Positions 37,401 to 40,302 of a stretch of 43,282 nucleotides of DNA are shown piece by piece. Under the pieces are notes generated by a model. That model saw nothing but the letters and a program-made list of their open reading frames with translations, did not search any database and had not been told where the DNA came from. How positions within the stretch are numbered: the stretch's first letter is position 1; each line of letters begins with the position of its first letter. The position numbers were made by a program, and so were the translations under genes. Source of the DNA: an uncultured Saprospiraceae bacterium (lineage in GTDB: Bacteria; Bacteroidota; Bacteroidia; Chitinophagales; Saprospiraceae); the NCBI GenBank assembly GCA_937928405.1, contig CALFWZ010000164.1, positions 1 to 43,282 of the forward strand, read 5' to 3'.

Positions 37401-38510
37401 AATCACTCCCTGTCGACAAGGCATGAGTTGCTCATCCAGCAAAATAGCCTTACTTCCCTTCATAGGTTTCCCAATGGGAATAGCTTCTGGCAAATCTTTT
37501 GACCAGTCCACCTGAAAAACCAATTTCACCATTGTTGTCTCGGACGGTCCATAAAGGTTGACAATTTGAGCGTTGGCACCAAACTTTTGACTCCAATTAT
37601 GGAGGTCTTCTCTATAGAGACTTTCACCAGATAGTAAAACATGTTTCAAATCAGGAAGGTCAAAAGGCTCGTTGCTAATATTAATTATTTCTCGAGCCAG
37701 GGTGGGCACACAATGTATCAGATTGATTCGTTCTCTTTTTAACCACTGAAGCAATCCGTCCAATACCAACAAACCATTTTCACGGGAAGGAATGCAAATT
37801 GTTCCACCACTACAAAGTGGAACAAACACATCTCTTAGAAAAGCATCAAATGATGGTGCAGTAAATTGACTGACATTCAAGGCAGTATTTGTTTTCAGGA
37901 AATTAAGTTCCCAATCGATAAAATGATTGATCCCTCTAAATGCTCCATAGATGGCTTTTGGTTTACCACTTGTCCCAGAAGTAAAATAAATATAACAAGG
38001 ATCATCTGCTTCCAAAGATACTTTCTCCAACTGCAAGTTACCAGGATCATCTCCAATAGAAATTAGTTGATTTTCATTACCAAAACTGTTTCCATCAATT
38101 GGTGCTGATAGATCGTAAAAACAAAGTCTTCTTTTTGAAGGCTTCATTGTCTTGTGAATAAGTTGAAAACGCGAGGCTGTTTTATGATCCAAAATGATCC
38201 AGGCAGGATTGTAGGACTCAATCAATTCTTTTATTAAATCATCTGGAAAATCAGGACTTAGTGGTACATAAATTTTACCTGATTTAAAAACACTCAATAG
38301 AGATTCAATACTTGCCAGCGCGCTAGAGACAAATACAAAGCATAGCTCTGCCCGTTGCGTACCAAAATACTGAAGGTAGGAAGCAAAAGTATTTGCTTTC
38401 GTAAGGAGTTCTTCATAAGATACTACTTGACCATTGTCACGAATGGCAGAAGCATCAGGAACCACGAGAGCTGTTTGATCAAAAAGTTCTACAACATTTT
38501 GAAAGGGCAT
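22458..38510 (-). CDS. NRPS-B, five-module synthetase A-T-C-A(Tyr)-T-C-A(Ser)-T-C-A(Gly)-T-C-A(Asn)-T-E
   Basis: Nonribosomal peptide synthetase, 5350 aa. It begins directly in an A domain with no C or docking domain. Order by residue: A1 (core 3 YFTSGTSGKPKAIYG near 173, NLYGPSETTM near 320), T near 570, C1 (HHIVSDAWS near 762); A2 (near 1247-1571), T near 1625, C2 (HHIASDGWS near 1815); A3 (2300-2637), T near 2690, C3 (HHIASDAWS near 2885); A4 (3373-3700), T near 3753, C4 (HHIAFDAWS near 3945); A5 (4437-4765), T near 4820 (LGGDSILSIQL); E domain (HHLAVDGVSWRIL near 5005, EGHGRE near 5140, FNYLGQ). Codes: A1 DARHLSLMVK (unassigned), A2 DASTIAAVCK (Tyr type), A3 DVWHLSLIDK (Ser), A4 DILQMGLIWK (Gly), A5 DLTKIGEIGK (Asn type), so the C-terminal E domain should give D-Asn. 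All internal C domains are L-C-L type. The tail ends KDILKF, a candidate docking peptide for NRPS-C. Confidence 0.97.
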   Translation of the reverse strand: MPFQNVVELFDQTALVVPDASAIRDNGQVVSYEELLTKANTFASYLQYFGTQRAELCFVFVSSALASIESLLSVFKSGKIYVPLSPDFPDDLIKELIESYNPAWIILDHKTASRFQLIHKTMKPSKRRLCFYDLSAPIDGNSFGNENQLISIGDDPGNLQLEKVSLEADDPCYIYFTSGTSGKPKAIYGAFRGINHFIDWELNFLKTNTALNVSQFTAPSFDAFLRDVFVPLCSGGTICIPSRENGLLVLDGLLQWLKRERINLIHCVPTLAREIINISNEPFDLPDLKHVLLSGESLYREDLHNWSQKFGANAQIVNLYGPSETTMVKLVFQVDWSKDLPEAIPIGKPMKGSKAILLDEQLMPCRQGVIGELYIKTAFRSLGYYKNESLTKEVFILHPMAKSADDLLYKTGDLAIMDADGNFHFKGRKDFQVKIKGVRVELGAIETHLRKYPEIENAVVAYDQEKEILTACLKSKREIEERFLKEYLTDLLPVYMHPTYYLFKKDFPLNSNGKTDRKLLNQEMQAWIKVNKKEFIAASNPIEQQLSDIWKSLLKVEQVSVRDNFFEIGGHSLMAIRIVSRVRKKLKANISINDIFANPTIESLARLVDDFPSEDNFSTIIPKQRPEKIPLSYSQERLWFIDQLSGSTEYHIPYVKYFDNEINIESLEYAFQQIIHRHEILRTLIQKEEGVPFQLVVSGKEWMLEREDWLDALASPEFTKAIESYIYQPFNLASDLPLRAKVYQLKNGHAVLALSMHHIVSDAWSQNLMIKELINFYQAKKLGKAAQMSDPILQYADFSIWQREHLSGKRLEEHLSFWESQLNGITPLELPLDFPRPAVQSTKGQSLAFELDTDLTQQLTNLSIKKEVTLFMLLLSAFKLLLYRYSGQKDICVGSPVANRALKELENSFGFFANTIALRSNLDHNPSFLELLAKVKATTLEAYKHQSAPFEKVVERLVEKRDRSRSPVFQAMFVLQNTPGELTIGEAEVLLSKGEKSLEKFSIQAIQEMARFDLVLNVHQSGEQLHFELTYCSDLFKEETIQRMGRHFKILLASILQSPDTSVNTLSLMAKEEKQLLLNQFNSTKRIFPTKKTAVDLFTAKVIESPNAIALVHNDHEISYAQLNQRSNQLAHYLITKCSDKNQLIGICLDRSVDMIIAVLAILKTGAAYVPIDPAYPANRIQYILGDSRLALVISSTEHEAKLMNKGTDLICLDKDKSAIEAKSTTALDLKITSTDLMYVIYTSGSTGKPKGVMVEHRSNVNMSLDQIKRFDIQSSDRVLQFASLSFDASVSEIFMAFYSGAALVMIDKELLTNAGGLLNYAKSKGVSVVTFPPVYLKALDRKAVHSLRVIITAGEAADPQDALYFSKHLQYHNAYGPTECAVCVSSCLVDPELESERTGISIGTPIANMRVYILNEHKALCPIGVEGELFVSGVGLARGYWQNKVLTEQQFIVNPFEKNQRMYRTGDLVKWLPDGRLEYIGRKDEQLKIRSYRIEPGEIESVLTSSGLVNKAFVMAQKDRTGSHFLVAYLIIAGKYSQEAMFDYLRMELPEYMIPAVLIETDEFPLTVNGKIDKKALPQPGNSWNTSKAYLAPRNKEEQQLTEIWNDLLGVEKIGVNDNFFELGGHSLLAMRVVSAIEKKFVCTFEIKEFFKTPTIAGIAHQLKKTTTGRRLPTISHHSERGDFIPLSFAQERLWFLDRLSGSIAYHIPFVQTYNESFDANAFEWAVQSLINRHEILRTVIKEKDGRPGQVIMPENNWKLIQTEVRETEVAYNLVDLIDQKIKHPFDLANDYPIRAELLYFPKKGYVLILILHHIASDGWSNTIFQKELFELYTAKSSRLNINQEKPIIQYADYAIWQQKYLVGDLLEEKLTYWETQLMGIQPLELPFDFARPPVQSYQGDRVSFELGKELSAKVRQLSQQESVTDFMTLLTAFKVLLFRYSGQTGICVGSPIANRQQKEIEKAIGFFINTIALRSDLSGQPSFQDLLAQVKQTTLEAYSQQDAPFEKVVERLVKKRDMSRGAIFQVLFVLQKDDYQNVKLKNSLLGNIESPRTDFGLSNEVTHFGTSKYDLAIHLTESGGLWTFDLEYCTDLFKEVTIDQIGQHFIQLLDALIEQPECSVAEIDFLSIDEKQLLLEGFNGPKLDIPPDKTIVDLWKEQVILTSSKVAITFENKSLTYQELDEQSNQLARYLQQKGIKAETLVGICIYRSMEMMVGLLGIIKAGGAYVPIDPEYPQNRIEFIVKNANIQLVVGTEKSLVSITSIEKLAIDKDWRLIASYSNEPVDVVLNPENLFYVIYTSGSTGRPKGAMNQHGALVNRLLWAQDNYHLLPEEDVILQKTTFCFDVSVWELFWPLITGVRLVLARPGGHKDTAYLKSIIEKEKVTTIHFVPSMLEVFVLGVEKGNCPSLRRVLCSGEELKIKQVNDFQQKLEHVALYNLYGPTEAAIDVTHWDVPKDVSALRSIPIGQAVANTSLYVMDKQEQLVPLGVAGELHIGGIQVARGYIHEKNLTSERFINNKFTKTKNDQLYKTGDLVRWLPNGNLEYLGRIDHQVKIRGFRIELGEIEFVLSTFRTIEQSVVVARPDTSGALRLIAYVVTSGEFIQNDIKIYLKSKLPEYMVPIFILQLEEMPLSSNGKIDRKALPEVDKMVGVAKDYVAPRTELESHLSEIWMSLLGLEKISILDDFFEIGGHSLLAMRVISTIQKEWSYDLDIKDFFLSPTIKELATRLKEGDSTLLLPPIYRKEERPLKIPLSFAQERIWFIHKLMGSTHYHIPFIFQFNDQLDIEQFEKSLKILVNRHEILRTVILEEASGVAYQKVLPKDRWTMGVTVIEQPITSNELSSKIEKEVSRPIDLRKDQMLRAQMFDLVDEKRYVLVLVVHHIASDAWSGNILIKELFELYAVSKYDYSNTLSSLPIQYADYAIWQREHLRDSLLEAKLAYWEKQLNNVTPLELPIDFTRPAIQSSKGKTIYFDLDKTLTEQIYALARKENVTLYIFLLTAFKVLLSRYSGQTDICVGSPMANRGQKDVENLIGFFLNTVAMRSDLSGNPTFATLLEKVKTISLEAFSHQDAPFEKVIDRVVKVRDMSRNPLFNVLYSLQNTRFKSSVGELSNDDPAVFLKNELDICEFPHEYNISKYDLTLNTFEEEEILSFSIEYCTDLFREETILRMKNHYIQLLHEIVTNINQEIGSINLLTAIEVNQIQTQFNDTAIDFPLEKTFIELFTTKASEQANQIALVWKEEKLTYRELDERSDHLAAYILEKKSNKNELIGICLNRSPEMLIGLLAILKSGNAFVPIDPEYPEGRINYIIQNSGIRYLISNQDLVNPRGKYAHLNLILMDDEISYISSSADLINTISQHSDDLAYVIYTSGSTGNPKGVMIGQSALLNFLLAMQETFQFSDTSSILAVTTYSFDISYLELFLPLLSGGTVVLASQEAASDGYFLKKMLAKFKPSHMQATPATWEMLLDAGWQNEEEIVVMCGGEAIKEQLKNALTTISSNGVWNLYGPTETTIWSSCKRLKTNEKVTIGRPISNTQIFILDTQNKSCPIGVTGELCIGGFGLAKGYLGKPKLTAEQFIRISFSESQSLRLYRTGDMACWLPNGEIECLGRLDNQIKIRGYRIEPGEVEAVLNDCPFVRQGVVKVGLDRQGVKQLIAYVIAIEEFDKETIRTFVSQKLPGYMVPVVWIEMSVFPLTPNGKLDRRALPDPEISDWKETIYVAPRNEKESQIAEIWQKIFSIEQVGIDDHFFELGGHSLLATRVMAAIRTQLGVALNVRTIFNTPTIRGLSSLIKQSTDITELPVIKAAPTRPEFIPLSYAQQRLWFIDKLSGSSEYHMPFVQEFGNELNEEALTQAFKKLVERHEVLRTVIRESEGKAYQFIESAQNWKLEKVEFIGSKTSNELTALITEKVNKVFDLSKDYPLRATLIQLNGDTYVLVLVIHHIAFDAWSSRLLLEEIMTYYKAIIQGASIKADLLEIQYADYAIWQRKHLSQQVLDEKLVFWQDQLQGVTPLNLPLDFIRPAIQQTDGGVCRIEIERSEKEALHALCQQEEVSLFMLLLAIFKVLLYKYSGQTDICVGTVTANRQQQSLEQLIGFFVKTIALRSNLENNPVFLQFLKALKATSLNAYNYQDVPFEKIVDRLSPERDRSRTPLFQVMFVLQNIPGKINLDPPKGAEEKMPPTESHIDLSKLEEDYRKTKFDLTVNVVEKKDSIKLEFEYCTSLFKKETIKRMVGHFSQLITSVLASPSEKVDALPILSPAERQQLLVGFNQTKTDYPEELTVLDLFEKQLLSQPDHVALVQEEVKMTYAELATRSDLLAYYLRQKGVKENELICLYLERSIDLIVAVLAVLKVGAAYVPIDPTYPTERVRFILKDTAAAFVLSNKFYSLELEKMTSAEIILLDKDWEEQLHQQENVRSIQVKSTGRAYVIYTSGSTGQPKGVVVRHAALANYLHFALAHYRNDETPYNFPFFTPLSFDLTLTSLFMTLLSGGKLRIMRKGDTGTIFKDILADKELNAIKLTPSHVGLIGEEDKTAIGVFILGGEQLQVDQVELLRKINPSARIFNEYGPTEATIGCTVLEVPDDLAPDKPISIGRPISNAQIYILDQQQSLLPVGVPGELCIGGNGLGEGYLNKPNLTNSKFIAHPYSEDENALIYKTGDEARWLPDGRIEFLGRKDDQVKIRGYRIELGEIEMVLMQSELLEQAIVLLQEDKIQRKHLTAYVLFKEENQENLLREFLGARLPAYMIPVIIVEVEIFPMTANGKIDKQSLSLPDFSIGISDTYVAATNPTEQILVDIWKKLLGIEQVGIHDNFFNLGGDSILSIQLVSRAKREGIELQPKDIFDYQTISELAEWSKKGGLTIDAEQGMLSGEIPLLPIQQWYLESKYENKSHFNQSHLFCINEQIEQKDLSQVVDILLAQHDALRLKFTFENGRWKQNYTAPTTVFQTEKVEAAEEIEMSEFISTTCNNYQRSLDISKGELMKVVFFELPKGKDNRIFFVVHHLAVDGVSWRILISQFNEVLKMLRSGEPITLGNKTSSYRQWAQTLIDFSQSDVVLNQLAYWKSIGKVFQPLPTDHSANQTSGITPRKTIGVELGIDATRKLLQEVNQAYNTSINDILLAALTETICDWSELDGFVLGFEGHGREYITRSIDVSDTVGWFTSIYPVHLKIDKGLSEGNLIKSIKEQIRKIPTKGLGFGLLSYLHPSTDVRNELKKTRWDLVFNYLGQADNVQGEELVIQSAEEDRGEEIGMTYPYVHKIEINSMIIDGKLNLKWSYSQNYYQADTITNLANQFIKHLSKLIDHCITQSTTEFTPDDFGLNGELSTQEFTELSSYLKGIETKGKDILKF

Positions 38511-38561
38511 AAATTACTAAGATTAAATTGGAAAAAATTATGGGTAGGAGAAGGAATTGTT

Positions 38562-39524
38562 CTAGGAAGACATGGAGACCAAAATTTTTCTTGGACCTTT
38601 AAAAGGAGTACGACCATGTGCAGTCAACATGTTATCGACAAGCATGATATCTCCTGATTCCCAAGTAAATAGTACGGTATTTTTTTCTGAAACTTCTCTG
38701 ACTTCTTTTAACATACTCAGCGGAATTTCACTACCATCATTAAAGCAGGCGTATTGAGGCATAGCGTGCAAATTATCTTCATACAACTCCATCAAAGCTT
38801 CAAAAATATCTTCGGCATTTGTGGAAGGGTGAAATTGATCAGCTTGATTGAACCAAACTTCTTCACCAGTTTCCGGATGAGAGATGACTGCTGCTCTTTT
38901 TTGAATCAGCTTCAAATTATTACTTCCATCCCATTCAAAAAGAATGTCATTGGCTTTACAATGATCTTCAACCGCTTGACGGTCATTCGTTTCAAAAGTA
39001 TCTTGCCACGAAGGACCTGGACCTGCCCCACTATGCAGGTTTCGAATATATTGAACCCCTTTGGTTTTGAAAGCCTCAATTGTATGTGGAGAAAGATCTT
39101 GAAGAATTTTCCGACTATCAGCAATGGCGGTGCTGCCTCCTTCAAGTGCCGCAATTTCGCAACAGAAGAAAATATGCTGTGGCCAAATACTGGAATAAGA
39201 TAATTCATTGTGTAAAGAAATAAAGGCTTCTGCTGGATGTTCCGTTGATGTATAAACCTTGCCTTGCAATTTGGTTCGAGGCGAGTTGCCGTCTATATAG
39301 TCAAGCGGCTCACCGGGAAAAGCTGTTACACATTCTTCGAGTCTATCCATGTTGTTTATACCAAAAGACTTGAATAAAACTGCCCCGTGTGTCAACAGTT
39401 GTTTTTTAATTTCTTCATAATTGGTTTGCAAAAATTCAGGTAGAGAATTAGCAGTGGTATCCTCTTTTCGCCATACATAAGGAAAATTAGTTGCAGTATT
39501 CATTTTTATTAAATTTAATTTCAT
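38562..39524 (-). CDS. SyrP/TauD-like Fe(II)/2-oxoglutarate-dependent dioxygenase
   Basis: 320 aa, TauD/TfdA fold. Iron ligands are visible as H105-N-E107 in SLHNELSYSSIWP and the distal H303 in TAHGRTPFKGPRK; R312 is the likely 2-oxoglutarate-binding arginine. The LHNE(L/M)SY...WP block and overall length match SyrP-like enzymes. Members of this group beta-hydroxylate Asp held on an NRPS carrier protein (SyrP) or hydroxylate free amino acids. The cluster has two Asp-activating modules (NRPS-C second, NRPS-E first), so beta-hydroxy-Asp formation is the leading guess; Asn is an alternative target. It sits 50 bp before NRPS-B and 30 bp after the racemase gene. A second in-frame ATG at 39503 (Met8) follows a very A/T-rich stretch and may be the real start. 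Confidence 0.9.
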   Translation of the reverse strand: MKLNLIKMNTATNFPYVWRKEDTTANSLPEFLQTNYEEIKKQLLTHGAVLFKSFGINNMDRLEECVTAFPGEPLDYIDGNSPRTKLQGKVYTSTEHPAEAFISLHNELSYSSIWPQHIFFCCEIAALEGGSTAIADSRKILQDLSPHTIEAFKTKGVQYIRNLHSGAGPGPSWQDTFETNDRQAVEDHCKANDILFEWDGSNNLKLIQKRAAVISHPETGEEVWFNQADQFHPSTNAEDIFEALMELYEDNLHAMPQYACFNDGSEIPLSMLKEVREVSEKNTVLFTWESGDIMLVDNMLTAHGRTPFKGPRKILVSMSS

Positions 39525-39554
39525 AAGAACCTATGATAAATTATTATTGAGTGA

Positions 39555-40280
39555 TTATTGTTTTGTAGTAATTTTAGCAGAAAGGTATTTTGGTAATTTT
39601 CTTGCAATGAGATCCAATGGATCTATTATTTTAAAAGATTGAAAAACATTTTGGTCTTCTTTGGTCAGCAAATGAATTTCAGTGCAGCCAGCGATAATTC
39701 CTTGAACATTATATTTGTTTACAATGGCGACTAACTCATCTGCTATTATAGATGGACAAACACCTACTTTCAAATGTTCGTAGATAAACTGATGAACGCG
39801 ATTTTGATCGGCATCGGATAGAAAATAAATTTGGTCAGTCACTTGATGCCATTGTGGATGCCGTTCCAAGATTTTCATTTTTCTTGTTCCTATGGTAGAC
39901 AAAAACAAGAATTTTTCATCACTTGTAAGAGCCACTTCATTTAAAGCAACTTCAACCAAAGAGATAATCCGGTCATTAAAATATTTTGGCAAGCGAGGAA
40001 CTATATAATGAATCGTAAAGCAACAAATGATAAAAACATTGGCTCCTACTTGATCCAAGTCGTTGAGAATTTCGACCAATCGTTTGTAAACCGGTTCGAA
40101 ATCTTTTTTTAAAAAGCTAGTGGTCCGATCAGGAACAGAAGGATCTGAATATTGAATTATAAAAGGAGCAGATTGCTCAGAAAGTCCAAAAGAATAATTA
40201 TGATAGACTCTCCGTACAAATTCGGCACTAGCCAATGGTCCCATTCCTCCTACTACTCCAATTATTTGTTTCTCATCCAT
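39555..40280 (-). CDS. Aspartate/glutamate racemase-family protein
   Basis: 241 aa, the usual length for the cofactor-independent Asp/Glu racemase family. The N-terminal IGVVGGMGPLASAEFVRRV matches the family start, and both expected catalytic cysteines are present: C87 in IICCFTIHY and C199 in IAGCTEIHLL. The usual CNTxH motif reads CFTIH, so the conserved Asn beside the first cysteine is Phe88. The likely role is to interconvert L- and D-Asp (or Glu) as a building block, as proposed for the McyF-type racemases of microcystin-like clusters. The substitution leaves activity uncertain. It starts 22 bp after NRPS-A and ends 30 bp before the dioxygenase. GAGGA directly abuts the ATG with no spacing, so it is probably not a working Shine-Dalgarno sequence. 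Confidence 0.9.
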   Translation of the reverse strand: MDEKQIIGVVGGMGPLASAEFVRRVYHNYSFGLSEQSAPFIIQYSDPSVPDRTTSFLKKDFEPVYKRLVEILNDLDQVGANVFIICCFTIHYIVPRLPKYFNDRIISLVEVALNEVALTSDEKFLFLSTIGTRKMKILERHPQWHQVTDQIYFLSDADQNRVHQFIYEHLKVGVCPSIIADELVAIVNKYNVQGIIAGCTEIHLLTKEDQNVFQSFKIIDPLDLIARKLPKYLSAKITTKQ

Positions 40281-40302
40281 TCCTCTAACTATTTAGAATA
40301 TC

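Noticed and set aside
38912..39208. 98-codon minus-strand frame inside the dioxygenase gene
   Set aside because: It overlaps the dioxygenase in another frame, where the latter has clear catalytic motifs throughout.
40281..40290. GAGGA before the racemase start as a Shine-Dalgarno sequence
   Set aside because: It directly touches the ATG with no spacer, so it is unlikely to function that way.
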